Shown piece after piece: positions 1-11,241 of a DNA stretch of 64,000 nt. The translations under genes and the position numbers were made by a program. Within the stretch, counting starts at the first letter, position 1, and each line of letters starts with the position of its first letter. Source of the DNA: Bradysia coprophila. Its lineage: Eukaryota > Arthropoda > Insecta > Diptera > Sciaridae. Location: assembly GCF_014529535.1 (NCBI RefSeq), contig NW_023503608.1:11458501-11522500 (forward strand), read 5' to 3'. Under the pieces are notes generated by a model that worked only from the letters and a program-made list of their open reading frames with translations, made no database searches and was not told the DNA's origin.

Positions 1-1220
1 TTAAGTACGAATGAAGTACATTCGACCATTCTACGCATCGGTGACGCATTTATGAATATTTTTTTACGGCGTTTATAGTAATTTCGATAATTTCTTTTAT
101 TAAGCAGAGAAGATAGTAGAAAATATTGACGGAAAAATCTCAAGAAAAATTCTGTAAATCACGTAGAAAATATCAACCATTTTGCTAATGCATGATCCGT
201 TACAGCCTATTCTGATACCATCAGCCTACAAATATTTTCTATGTAATGCTAGAAGCAGTGCTATGGCTAAAGGTTCACAATTGAACTTATTGATTTACAA
301 ACTTTTCGGTAATTTCATGTTTTCGGTTTTCGGAATGACTGTCAAATCGAATGGGGCCTAATAAAGCTTTTTTTTCTGAATTTATGTACTTTGAAGTAAA
401 ATGTACATTCGATTTGTTGAAATTTGCATTTTACACCACATACCAGTGAATAAATTAGTAAAATTATTGCAATTCGTCTCAAACCAGAGATTCTCAGTAG
501 ATGTCTGTTCGCGATGTTAATTGATTTAATTCTGAGTTCCTCTTAGTATTTACACAAACAATTGCTATAAACGCCTTTAAGCAGGTACTTAAATCAATTA
601 ATTTTTAGGTAGTTCTTCCTATACTTTTTAAAATGAAGTTAACTACCAACTAAACCCCATATAAGAGGTGCAGACATTTTTTTTTCGAGAAAATGTAAGT
701 TAGTCATAAAAATAATAAAAATTTAAAGAAAAGAAAAATGAAAATAACTTTTAAAAAAATGTAAGAAAAATGTTAGATACAATCATGATTGTACAATGAT
801 GTATAATTGAGAATAAAAATATTAAAAAATGAAAGTGAAAGTGTTCTTACATCCCGGCGAATTACGAGATCCAACAAGTTCAATCAAATTCATACCTGCC
901 CACATGCAAGTATAACACAGAAAATTTAATGTTAAAAAGTGGACGAAAACAGTTGCTATTAATAGTAGTTTTGACGAGCAAAATGTTGGTACAAAACGAG
1001 TTTTCAGAAGCTGATTCATCACATTTTTACTGAAATTCTAACTGGAGTATAGTGACTAGTGACTCATAGGAGGAATAGATCTAATTATAATACGTCTGCA
1101 ATGCTCGGCGTCTACTAGTGTGGATCATTTTCATCTGCTTAGAATGATAATTTTGATGTTATTCCTCTAGGGAAAATTTGTTGATCCCGATATATCTGTT
1201 CTCTGCAGATAAAATACCGT
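1..1220. other. AT-rich non-coding stretch
   Basis: No gene can be supported here. A 66-codon frame on the minus strand (822-1022) has a hydrophobic N-terminal part and possible GTATGA and GTAAGA donors, but no partner exon was found. A second open frame without a start codon lies near 330-560 on the minus strand. Frames of this size are common in DNA this AT-rich. Confidence 0.4.
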
Positions 1221-1239
1221 ATGCTTTGGACACCTTCGG

Positions 1240-1575
1240 CTGAAAAATGCAATCTGAAATTCTTGCAACCTGAACTGATCTAAAATCTGAAAACATGAAA
1301 GAGATCGATCTGAAATCTGAAAATTTAAATCTGATCTGAAAATCGTTATGACCAAAAAATGCAATTTTATTATAAAGTCTTGCAAGTTTAGGAAATCGCA
1401 AAGAGGAACTGATTGAAAACAAAAAAAGTAAGAAAAGATTTAATTTTTGGAATTTTTAATTTAATACCAGAACCTTTCAGATCGCTTCAGGCTCAGATTG
1501 GATTCAACTATTCCGACTTCAGATCATAATCGGATCAGATCAAAATTTTCAGATCAGATTCAGATTCAGATCCCT
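1240..1575. repeat. degenerate fold-back repeat of ATCTGAAA-like units
   Basis: The left part (about 1250-1346) carries repeated copies of ATCTGAAA/GATCTGAAAAT on the plus strand. The right part (about 1478-1572) carries the same motif in reverse complement (TTCAGATC, TTTTCAGATC, TTCAGATTCAGATC). Roughly 130 bp of unrelated sequence separates them. This is a degenerate inverted-repeat arrangement such as a decayed fold-back element or diverged microsatellite. No target duplication was found. Confidence 0.45.
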
Positions 1576-1676
1576 ATTTTAGACAGAGGTGCATAATCTA
1601 CTATTATTCATTATTCACAAAGTGTTCCATGACCAACATAGCCACCTGATCATTTTCTAGAAGAACCTTTTCTTAA

Positions 1677-2384
1677 TTAATTTTCAGGTATATCTGCCTT
1701 ACAGTTACGACAATTAAATTTAGGACTTTCCAAAGACGCGACAACCGAACGTACACGACATAAATTAAAAATCAAAAATTATATAACAAACCTCGCAAGC
1801 GTTTTCGAAATCTTCGGTAGATCATTTAATGTTTTTCTTGCATCTCCACAAGCTCCTTTAAGTCGCTCGGTCTCGTATATACTCTTCAAGCGTTCATTTA
1901 AGTTGAATACTAGTATTTTTTCCTCGTTTTATTGGCGAGCGAGTACATCATTGGCACTAAAGAGATTACTTAACGATGCCAGGCGATCTCTATTTCTTAT
2001 TGCGACAATCAGTTCTCTATTCACGTGTGATCTTTTAATGATGATTATTGAAGGTGATGGTTGATGTTGATTGTTCAACAATTTTCTGCAGCACTTTATT
2101 TCGTTCATTGCCACAGGTAATGGTGTTCTAACTACAAAGTTGCCAACTTTCAGTGCAGCTCGGCTGAGGCTCAGCTTAAAAGTTTGATCTGACAATTCGT
2201 TCGATGGTACGATTCTTCTCCAATTTGTCTCCAAGATTTGGTTACTACTGCAGTTCTAACTGCATTTCACCAACGCGTTTCAAATGAAATATCAAACTTG
2301 GAATTGGTACAGATTATATTTTAAAACATATAAACCAGCGGACACTTCAGAAAATAAGTTTTTTGCTTGCAACTTTTGTCGCAT
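1677..2384 (-). CDS. unrecognised small four-exon gene, about 163 aa
   Basis: One minus-strand frame stays open across 2255-1677 except for two interruptions that contain in-frame stops. Both are removable as short GT-AG introns: 1910-1969 (60 bp, GTAATC..ACTAG) and 1726-1791 (66 bp, GTTTGT..AAAG). Proposed exons are 2384-2346 (ATG; least certain), 2255-1970, 1909-1792 and 1725-1677, with phases 0, 1 and 2. The summed length is an exact multiple of three ending at TAA. The product is basic and soluble-looking, with a helical, charged middle (an NLNERLKSIYETERLK segment) and a C-terminal FNCRNCK motif with a CxxC pair. I do not recognise the family. It lies just downstream of the choline transporter gene on the same strand. 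The alternative is a pseudogene with two in-frame stops, though removal of both by correctly phased introns argues against that. The 5' exon is a guess. Confidence 0.4.
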
Positions 2385-2502
2385 TTTGTAGGCACACATA
2401 ATTATTGTTTGTTACAATTACTTTCATTAATTTTTCATGTTTCTCTCTCTCTCTCTCCATCTCTATGTATCTCTATTTATATCAATGAATTTAGTGAGTA
2501 TC

Positions 2503-4720
2503 TTAGCTTGCTGTGAAAAATTGATAATTTTGTGGTATCATTGGCCGCGTCTTCCCATTCTCAACTTGTCCGTACGGCATCATTGGCATTGCTGAGGCAT
2601 CAACATGTTTGAATGCACCAAAATTGGTGAATTCACCGCCAGCTTCCCCTTTCAGTTCCATCATCACTTCCATCATTTTACGACTCATGAAGTAGGGACG
2701 CGATTGGCCGTCATTCTGTTCACAATCGACACAGAAACAGATGAAAATAGTGTCCAGTGTCATCTCGTAAACGGTCATGAAACAGTGAATGATGAGGAAG
2801 GCCAATATGACTGACAATATGATCGGTATGAATTTGAACTCGATGCTATCGTTTCGCTATAGGGGACGAAAGAAAGAAAAATATTGAAAAATTGTCAGAT
2901 TTGAATGCCATTGATGTGAACGTACGCTAGCAACTTCGTAGCTGATGAAGCCGGCAATAAGAGTTACGAATATACGACCCAAGAAGAGAACAAAGTCCCC
3001 TACATGGTTCAAAGTCAGCACGTCTTTTAGATTCTCTGTGAGCAGTCGGAACGCTTTCTGTCCAGATTCAATTAGAGGTGTCCCGTCCAGAGCGACAATG
3101 ATATAAGCATTTCGAACAAGATATTTCAGTAGCCTTTCGAGTTGTTCTACGATGAACTCACAACAGCATGCGACAGCCTTCGCGAACGCACTATCAGAGT
3201 TTCTCATGGAATTCTAACAAAAGAAAAAGAAATTTTTTATGGAACGGCAGAATCAACACACAAAACATTCTTCTTACCGTTGCGCCTTCAACAAGCATCC
3301 TAATTATTTTAACAATCGTGATGAAAATGGATCCCAGACAAATCGAACCGATGTGGATGCGCAATAAATGATGGAAAGCCCGGCTTATCGGCGAGTCCAG
3401 CTTACTTTTAGTGCGTGCGAAAAACCATTGGCTAACGGTTGAAGCGATAACGAAATGTTGACAACCAAGAATGAATTGGGTGAACCAAATATATGCAACC
3501 AAATTGATGTAATAAGCACCGTGACAACCGATATCTTTGACGTATAAGGCTTTGAAGAATTTTCCGTTTTCGTCGTTTTCTGACTTTAACTTGCCGGAAC
3601 TTTCGATCATAACATAAAAGTACAGAAATGCAGCTGTTGCTAATCCCATAGCCAGGAACGTGAGCAACGGTTCCAATACAATCAACGGTACATCTCCCAA
3701 TGTTTTCGACGCTTCTTTGAAAAGCTGAACAACTAAACGGATTCGTCTTCTGACCATAAAAATGATAAATCCCAAAATCAATGCGAGTAAGGCCAGAACT
3801 CCTGCCACTGCCAAAAAGCCCGCAGGTTGTGACTCTGGATCACTACTTTTGGCTTTAAAGTAAAACACGGTGAAGACAATGGCACCGACAACCAGCAAAA
3901 CGATGAGTCCGATGTAAATGACCCAAATTACATATTTTATCGCATAGCGGAAGAGAATGAGCAAGATGTACGAGAATATAAGTGCCACAACGCACGATAT
4001 TAATATTGGTGACCATGAATGAACCAAATCGTTGCTTATTGTATGTAGAAATGCCTTGTCGTTGACTGACGATGTGTCAGTTCCGTTGGACCGCAAGAAA
4101 CAACGATTGACGATTTCCACATATTCAGGACTATTACAACTTTTCACACACGTCGAATGGCTGATGGTGTTGTTCGGATTCGTAGGATCTTTCGTATACA
4201 AGACCAAGGTGAAAGGTAGTTCCACTTTGTTGTTCGACTAATGAGAAAATGTTTCCATTAAATCAAAGCTTGATTTATTAAGGTAAAATGACTTACTCCG
4301 CAAAAGTTTATTGTGTTGTCGTCATTCGTTCTGCCGCAAACATTGCCGCAATCATCTATTCCATTAATTAGTCTGAAAATGCTTGCATTAAAGAGAGCAT
4401 ATCCAACGAAGCCACCGAACTATCAAAATATAACAAAAGAAGTAATTTTATCCAAACGTTCATGAATACAATGGACACAATCGAACTTACGATTAATAAA
4501 ACAAATCCGGTACAAAAATACAAAGCCGGCACATCGGTCGGCTTTCTCTCCTGAGAATTTCCAGCAATCTGTAATACAAATATTGCAATCAGGTATGTAC
4601 TTTGCGATAATGTAACGACTTAGAACCACTGAGTGCTTAACTCATATCTTAGACATACCGGGTTGAGCAGTTTTCTTCCCTAAAAATGCTATTACTCACA
4701 TGATATTTGTACGCCTGCAT
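2503..4720 (-). CDS. choline transporter-like protein (SLC44 family), six coding exons
   Basis: Exons, in order: 4720-4700, 4568-4491, 4419-4297, 4237-3278, 3213-2926, 2856-2503. All junctions are GT-AG and phase 0, giving about 607 aa, near the 650-700 aa usual for SLC44. The N-terminal part has the family's RKPTDVPA segment, a first membrane span, and RLINGIDDCGNVCG, matching the family's R-L-x-x-G-x-D-x-x-G-N-x-C-G signature. An extracellular loop with candidate N-glycosylation sites (NNT, NGT) and paired cysteines follows, then about ten hydrophobic spans. The segment FVIASTVSQWFFAR and the C-terminal block LIESGQKAFRLLTENL are typical of the family. SLC44 proteins are multispan membrane proteins linked to choline transport for phosphatidylcholine synthesis. 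Substrate specificity of this paralogue cannot be read from sequence. The 21-bp first coding exon (MQAYKYH) is the least certain part. Confidence 0.88.
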
Positions 4721-5380
4721 CGTTTTTAAAATAATTTGAAAAATGTTTAATTTATCGCCCAATATAAACTAACATTGATAATATGTGGCTTATCTGGCAA
4801 GTAAACGTCACTATCTGAATGTTAATTGCTTTAGAATTTAACCGCATATGCTCAGAGAAACATTCGCAAAAATATACTAAACTTCAGAGAGTATGGATAA
4901 CCTTGCGATAATATATCGTCGTTTATCATCGAAAAATACTTATCTTTCAATAGATGGAACTAGAATCTTGTGAGAGTAAAATATTTTAAAATTAGAACTT
5001 TAAAAAAATTCAAAAAAGTAAGTAATGAGCTCTAAGGTATTTATGATGATACTTGTTTTTGTTAGTCTCGATAAGGGATTATCGGAAATATTTCCTTCAG
5101 ACTAATTTATCATTTAAAAACAAATTTGTCGTTCAAAATGAAGAGGAAGATTCATTGTCGTCTGTCTGTCCATCTGTTCCACAAATTTGGTAGCTTTGGA
5201 AGTTAGTAGTTTTGGTAGCTGGATTGATATTCCAAATTGCAAAGCCACTATGAGCAAATCAACACCAGGCAAATAATAATTATATGTTATCTGATAACCT
5301 ATAGCTCAGAGTTAATATTGCAATTCGAAAGTTTGGTAGTTGGTAACTAACTACCAAGGTTATACCAAGCGTAACTTTTG
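4721..5380. other. intergenic DNA upstream of the choline transporter gene
   Basis: AT-rich and without a supportable gene. It should contain the promoter and any 5' UTR of the minus-strand transporter, but I see no unambiguous TATA or initiator. From about 5200 it begins to carry isolated GGTAGTT/CTACCAA motifs that anticipate the repeat that follows. Confidence 0.4.
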
Positions 5381-5730
5381 GAGAAGAGATGTTTGCTATT
5401 TGAGAACTACATGACGACTGACAAAATTATTCTACGTGCTCGCCTAAAGCTTGACTACCAAACTGGTAGTTGACTACCAAACTGGTAGTTGACTACCAAA
5501 CTGGTAGTTGACGACCAAACTGGTAGTTGACGACCATGCTGATAGAGATGTGGAAGAGATGTTTACTGTTTGAGAGCTGCACACCGACTGATGAAATTAT
5601 TTAGGCTGCTTGCCTATTTATAATTCGATAATGTGGTAGTTGACTACCAAATTGGTGAAAGTTGGTGGAGATGTTTATTGTTCAACATCTGGATATCGAC
5701 TAATGAAACTATTCTTCCTGCTTGCCTCCA
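5381..5730. repeat. palindromic 19-bp tandem repeat inside a three-copy larger module
   Basis: The unit GACTACCAAACTGGTAGTT recurs head to tail at 5453, 5472, 5491, 5510 and (partial) 5529. Each unit contains the palindrome ACTACCA..TGGTAGT. On either side lie three diverged copies of a roughly 65-bp module (about 5381-5445, 5553-5615, 5664-5730), each with AGATGTTT, a CGACT(G/A)A motif, and TGCT(T/C)GCCT. The copies are 60-80% alike by eye. This is a minisatellite with higher-order structure. Confidence 0.75.
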
Positions 5731-6615
5731 GAAAAAATCGAGAAAAAGAAAAAAGACCTCACCAGCCTTTAGCCGGTCCTTTCTATGGTAAAATGCATGT
5801 TAAAAAATGAAGTACAAGATTTGAAATCAACTGATTCAAAATACTTTGATCGATGGAAGTAATTGACCCGATAATAATACTGGTCATATGCTTGCCGTCT
5901 GCAACAAGTTAAAATACAACTGGATCAACGTACTAACATTTGCACTGCTCTTGACAATGACACGAAAAGTATCTTCGTTCTATGAACTTGTTTTTATAAG
6001 CCTTCGTCGAATGTATGATACAATGCCTGATTGTGGAATCTAAAATCCAGATATGTAAATACTGGTGCGTTGTTGGATGCATAGAGGTAGACTAGGGTGG
6101 ATGTTTCGACAGTCCTTCAATATTTTTTGTACTAAACGCTAGGCGATACTCTAATTAAATTGAGAAAGCAACGAGTAATATTTGTGCCACAGCAGAGTAA
6201 AATAAACCAGGTAGGTGTTCTTAATTTGAGTAGTCTTATGAGTATTTTGCGAATAAAATTAATAAAATTAATGTCAGTATTCATTTGAGATTCATTTTCA
6301 CATAGTGTAACCGCTTCCGCCTGGTTTATTTTACTTTGACGTGATTTGTATGAAACGATGAACGAAAAGAATTCTGCAAAGTTACTGTTTGAAATCGGTA
6401 ACTAAATGAATTTCCCTGTTTGCGTGACATCAAATAGATATAGTAGAGAAACTTAATATAACTTTGGGCACGCGAATTACCGTTGCATGGAAACCATTTT
6501 AGGAAAACTGATAGCATATGCTCATATAATATGTAATGGAGGAATGGTTGTGGCCAATCAGCTAATGTTGACCTACATTAGCATTTATGACGAAAATGGA
6601 TACCTTATTCATTTT
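5731..6615. other. intergenic, no gene seen
   Basis: AT-rich DNA. The only longer frame (6326-6517, minus) is not protein-like, and no splice-bounded exon was found. Confidence 0.4.
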
Positions 6616-6623
6616 GTAAGCAA

Positions 6624-7543
6624 TAGGGTGGGTCGATTTTAAAAACTTGAAAATCCACACCTAGTGGCATGTGTAGCTTGCCAAAACTAGTCAAACTGTA
6701 TCATTACTTTTTCTTTTCCGAATAGTTTTGAGTACCGCACAATAGATTGAATGGGTCTGTCAGCCTTCATTGAAATTTTCATAGAATTTTTTTTTGAAAA
6801 AAGTTTTGGAAAGCCTTGTAGAGGCTGAAATAGACTGAAACAAACAAAATCAACTTAATTTGAAAAAAATCGGTGCAGTCGAAGTGAAAAAATGTACATT
6901 TTCTATATAAAATTGGGGGTCTGTCAACTTTGAACCACCGTAATATCCAATAAACTTCCTCAAATTTGATTAAATCTTTCTGTTAGACTTAGAATAGATA
7001 AAAGCGACAATGATATATATTGTCGGAATGTCTCAGATTAGGACATGATTTTCAATGTTTGCACAACTTTTGTAAGAGATTTTTGGAAATATCAAACTAA
7101 TCTGAAATGCATTTATGTAGCGTTGTAGTAGTAGTAGATTCGAAGGAACATATTTCGTTCTAACAACAGAATCTACTACTTCGAAAAATGACGTTTTTAT
7201 CAAATTTGAGGAAGTTTATTGTATATTATGGTGGTTAAAAGTTGACATACCCCCAATTTTATATAGAAAATGTCCATTTTTCACTTCGACTGCACCGATT
7301 TTTTCAAATTGCGTTGATTTTGTTTGTTTCAGTCCATTTCAGCCTCTACAAGGCTTTGCAAAGCTTTTTTCAACAAAAAATTCTATGAAAATTTCTAAGA
7401 AGCCTGACAGACCCATTCAATCTATTGTGCGGTACTCAAAAGTATTCGGGAAAGAAAAAGTAATGATGCAGTTTGACTAGTTTTGGCCAGCTACACATGC
7501 CACTGGGTGTGGATTTTCAAGTTTTTAAAATCGACCCACCCTA
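6624..7543. mobile_element. 920-bp non-autonomous palindromic DNA transposon with 8-bp target duplication
   Basis: The element starts TAGGGTGGGTCGATTTT and ends with the reverse complement, AAAATCGACCCACCCTA. It is bounded by identical 8-bp direct repeats GTAAGCAA at 6616-6623 and 7544-7551. The inverted arms continue inward for about 340 bp with scattered differences. For example, ATGGGTCTGTCAG near 6750 is mirrored by CTGACAGACCCAT near 7405, and ATAAAATTGGGGGT near 6905 by its partner near 7253. Only a roughly 240-bp centre is unpaired. There is no transposase ORF. An 8-bp duplication with a TAGGG terminus fits hAT- or P-like elements mobilised in trans. Which superfamily it belongs to is inference. 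Confidence 0.9.
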
Positions 7544-7551
7544 GTAAGCAA

Positions 7552-9478
7552 CAATGTTTCTATTAATTTAATAGCATTTTACGTTTGTATTATCTCTCTC
7601 ATATAGTCCTTAAACCTACCGTCGTACTTGATACCATAACTTTGAACATAAATTTTGTCATACAGCCATGTTGTATGTTATATGTTATATACATATTTCG
7701 TACGAAACGAGTCATGCACTCATTAAATTAACTTCAATGATTAGATTTATCCAATACACCAAATTTTATTGAGAAGTTAATGAAGTGATTCCCTGATGAG
7801 TGTATTTAGAATATTTCTTGGTGTATTGTGGATATTTTTAGCACAAAAATTGTTAAGTAAGAAGTGCATCCAAAAAGATTAAAATGCCGTACAATGTAAC
7901 GTCCCCTCTTTAAAACCAGCGCTAAATTTTTTATTTGAAATATAAATAGATATACGAACGGAACGGATTCTAATTTGATTTCTAAATTTGTCATCTTTCG
8001 TCTACCCATTAGATATTTTGTAACATTATTGGTTATAAAAGAAGAATATTTTGGTTTTCGGTCAAACGTGCTAACATGTTGAGGCGTATAAATAACGAAA
8101 TATCAGTTTAGAATACAAAAAAAAACTTAGGTTTAAAAAACCGGTCCACTATTAAACCTAATCGTATTCAAACACATATAACTCGTCTCCACTATTTTAT
8201 ATTATTTTTCGATTCGGTAATACCGATGCCGTATTATTATTATTACTGACTCAAATTATTCAAGCATGGGAATGCATTATGATGTAATTTTGTTAAAAAA
8301 ATTTAAGCGATCAAAATACGAGACAACAGGAATATTCTGTGCAAAAACACATTCTCCCATAATACTCACCATGGCCTTGGAACTATATACGCCTACAACC
8401 GGCGTCGTCGTCGTCGTGTATTAAATTTATAATAATTGTAATTCCAATGCTTCGATTACGTTTTTGTTTTGAACACAAAATAATTACGATGAAATTCTCG
8501 TTTAAAAGAACTAAGAAATTCGACAAATGGCTTCGCTTCACAATTTTTTCTTCATGCAATACGCGCCCATTCGATCACTACTGTTTTCGTCGGCATCAAA
8601 ACTGAATCCTTACCACACAATGTTCTCAAAATATACTAATACGCAAAAAGATCCAGAGACAAAATTCGTTTGGTCTCCACCCGAAGACGAATAGAACCAA
8701 TATGTGTGTATTGAGTATTATAGTGCTATCGCGGCTTCTATGCTGTAATAGAATGTTGAGAGTGAATGTTTTGTGAACGAACGCTTGTTTTGGTTTTGTG
8801 TTGTATACAGCGAGCATACGAAATAGTTAGCGATTATGCGTTTTATTTTGGTAGTTGAAGACGATTTTTACATTCCATTGTTATGTTATTCGCTTTTTTA
8901 TCGATCAGTCGAATATAAAAAGAAACTTTCGCGTTGTGAGCACAGTTACAGTATATTCATTTGTCGACTCTCAATCGATTCTGAATGCTACGTACGAATT
9001 AATTTTGTCAGTTACAAAATTATGAGCCACCCGCCAGTTACTAGCACTGATATGAAAGAGAAAATTAAGTCACATAAATGTGTGCTTGAAAGAGTTAAAA
9101 CCACGGGCTCGTAACTAAAATGAAGGGAGCTCGTAACTGATGTTTTTACCCTATAAATTATTTTCAGATACAGTCGTAGTTGTTGGTCATAGTTTGGATG
9201 GAAACACTGATAAGTCAATTAGTCATATATGATTAACTACAAATGACAATTAATTGAAGAAAAAACTGAGCAGAGGATGTATGATTCAAAATTGCAATTA
9301 GTACATTACGTCCGTGTTCTAATTTTTGTTTGGACGAGTGGTGAAGTTAACGTCTGACCTGAAGGTAAGGACTTTATCTACACTCGTCAAAAAAAAAAAA
9401 TTGATCGACGTAGGTACGGTGCTTGATAATGCAATGTAAAGAATATTCTAATGTTTGACTCAATGAACGTCAACACAA
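7552..9478. other. intergenic, no supported gene
   Basis: AT-rich. A short CGT microsatellite lies at about 8403-8418. The longest plus-strand frame (8836-9114, 92 codons) starts with ATG but has no recognisable domain, no nearby splice partners and codons typical of random AT-rich DNA. I do not call it. Confidence 0.4.
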
Positions 9479-9582
9479 GCTATGGTCGAATTTCAAACTT
9501 TGTATGGAGCGGAGGACATAGAGATTTCATATAAACAAACTTATCTCTCCATGTCCTCCGGTTTGTAAGAGCAGACCATACC
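9479..9582. repeat. imperfect hairpin of about 100 bp
   Basis: The left arm contains GGAGGACATAGAGAT and the right arm ATCTCTCCATGTCCTCC. The outer parts CTATGGTC and GACCATACC also pair. The loop is only about 20 bases. It could be a small inverted-repeat element or a structured RNA; no target duplication was identified. Confidence 0.5.
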
Positions 9583-9844
9583 TGGTTTATACTTTCATTG
9601 GTTCGACTCACAACACAAAGTAAAGTTTGATTTATTTCACGCAAGAACAATTTTCGCCGCAATTACCATTTCCATCATTTGTTTCATGTTGCTTGAACAT
9701 TAACATAGTGACATCATTGGGAAAGCTTTACTTTGTTGTGCATAGTTAAGCACAAAAAGATGATTACGATGGCTAAAATAAAGTCAGACTCTAATACTAT
9801 CTCAAATGCTTCGAGTTAACTGTAACAGTTACTGTAGATACCAC

Positions 9845-10260
9845 CACGGTGTGCCTGAACCAAATTTAAACAAAAAGTTTTCCATCTCTGATTTCTCTAC
9901 GTCGTTCACTTTTTTAGGTCATAACAAACATCTTTTGCTCGAAGGGTAGAGTGGCGCAGCGGGCGCTTTTCGAAATAATATAAAAAAAATTGTGTTTCAT
10001 CGATTTCCATACATTTTTGCGAGTGAAAGTGGCGAAAATAAGTCCCCTCATGGAATCTGTTGATTGAATATTGTTTGTGGACACAAATTAAACATTTTTT
10101 TGTATTTGTACACAAAATTTTTTACATTATTTCGAAAAGCGCCCGCTGCGCCACTCAACCAGTCGAACAAAAGTTGTTTGTTATGACCTAAAAAAGTGAA
10201 ATACGAAGAGAAATGAGAGGTGCAAAATTTTTTGTTTAAATTAGGTTCAGGCACACCGTG
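9845..10260. mobile_element. 416-bp fold-back element with terminal inverted repeats of about 150 bp
   Basis: It starts CACGGTGTGCCTGAACC and ends GGTTCAGGCACACCGTG. The arms continue to pair inward through AGGTCATAACAAAC / GTTTGTTATGACCT and GTGGCGCAGCGGGCGCTTTTCG / its complement near 10125-10156. A core of about 110 bp separates the arms. Flanks are ATACCAC on the left and ATACACC on the right, a possible but imperfect target duplication. No ORF is present, so this is a MITE-like element. Confidence 0.75.
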
Positions 10261-10269
10261 ATACACCAT

Positions 10270-10472
10270 AGCAACGCGAGTTTGACATAAAGTTCTTTTG
10301 TTTTCGGGCCTTTTCCGATTGTTTTAAAATGTTAAAATTGCGATCGCTACGCTATTTGGTCGATTGATTCATTTCAATCATCAAAATTGCTTAGCTTTCG
10401 CAAGTATGAACTTTTGAAAACAATTGGAAAAGGCCCGAAAGCGAAAGAATTTTATGTCAAACTGGCGTTGCC
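10270..10472. mobile_element. about 200-bp palindromic MITE-like element
   Basis: The left end GCAACGCGAGTTTGACATAA is mirrored by the right end TTATGTCAAACTGGCGTTGC. The next inner block TTCGGGCCTTTTCC is mirrored by GGAAAAGGCCCGAA. It starts only nine bases after the preceding fold-back element. No convincing target duplication was found. Confidence 0.65.
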
Positions 10473-10630
10473 ATCTGCAGTTAGAATTTAAATTTAAATA
10501 AAAATTGCCTTCCAAAAAGATATACGGGGCTCGATTTTTAGAGTCGAAATTCCTTATGACTTCCCGAGGCAAAATTATTACTTACAGCCCAATAATATTT
10601 TTTTGTAAAATCAACTCAATTTTAGTACAT

Positions 10631-10792
10631 TACTGTCTTGCTGGGATATTTTTTGTTGAGGGGTTGAGAGGGAAGGAAGAATTTCAAGATGACCAGAAAT
10701 GCATCCCACAAAAAATTTCCCAGCAATACAGTACGGTACTTTGTTGTCTTGTGACCAGAAAATGCGAAAAACCTGTTTTGAGCAAGACAGTA
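10631..10792. repeat. compound inverted repeat of about 160 bp
   Basis: The outer 12-mer TACTGTCTTGCT (10631-10642) is perfectly inverted at 10781-10792 (AGCAAGACAGTA). Nested inside, TTGCTGGGA.ATTTTTTGT pairs with ACAAAAAATTTCCCAGCAA ending near 10727. A further pair, CCAGAAAATG / CATTTTCTGG, overlaps the right end. It is the third fold-back structure in a row. Confidence 0.55.
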
Positions 10793-10799
10793 ATACCAC

Positions 10800-11241
10800 A
10801 TTTTCTGGTCTCAAGATAACAACACTTTCTACATGGTTAGCAATCTACAGTTTTAATTGTACTACGTCGTTCCACATGTTGTCAACAACATAAACGTAAA
10901 AAGATAGTCGTTTCAGTTACACGTACGTGTGGAATTGAAGAAACGTGAAGACAAGTGCTAATTCTATGTGGCGGAACAATTAAAACGAAAGAAACAAACG
11001 AAACCAACGAGAAGTAAAAACCTATGATGAGGTTGATTGAAGACGTCGAATATAGAAATTCTTCTGTCAACGAGGATTTTCAATTGAATCTGCGGTAACG
11101 GTGAATTTATGATTAGGGTTGAACCAAAATTTCTGCTCCACACAGGACCCTGATACAGATCGTTGGTGCTTGCCGTCTACATAAAATGACTTATTCCTTC
11201 GATATTCATTTGTATAATTAAGATATGCGTTTAACATAAGC
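10800..11241. other. downstream flank of peroxidase gene 1, no gene seen
   Basis: Contains no supported coding sequence. The part just below 11242 should hold the 3' UTR of the minus-strand peroxidase gene, but no clean AATAAA was seen within about 100 bases of the stop. Confidence 0.35.

Noticed and set aside
822-1022. 66-codon minus-strand frame with a hydrophobic segment and possible donors, perhaps a signal-peptide exon
   Set aside because: No second exon could be joined to it, and hydrophobic frames are expected by chance in AT-rich DNA.
8836-9114. 92-codon ATG-started plus-strand frame
   Set aside because: No recognisable domain, composition typical of random sequence, and no supporting signals.
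10505-10819. 104-codon plus-strand frame
   Set aside because: It lies wholly across fold-back elements, and its opposite strand gives an equally long frame; this is a by-product of palindromic sequence.
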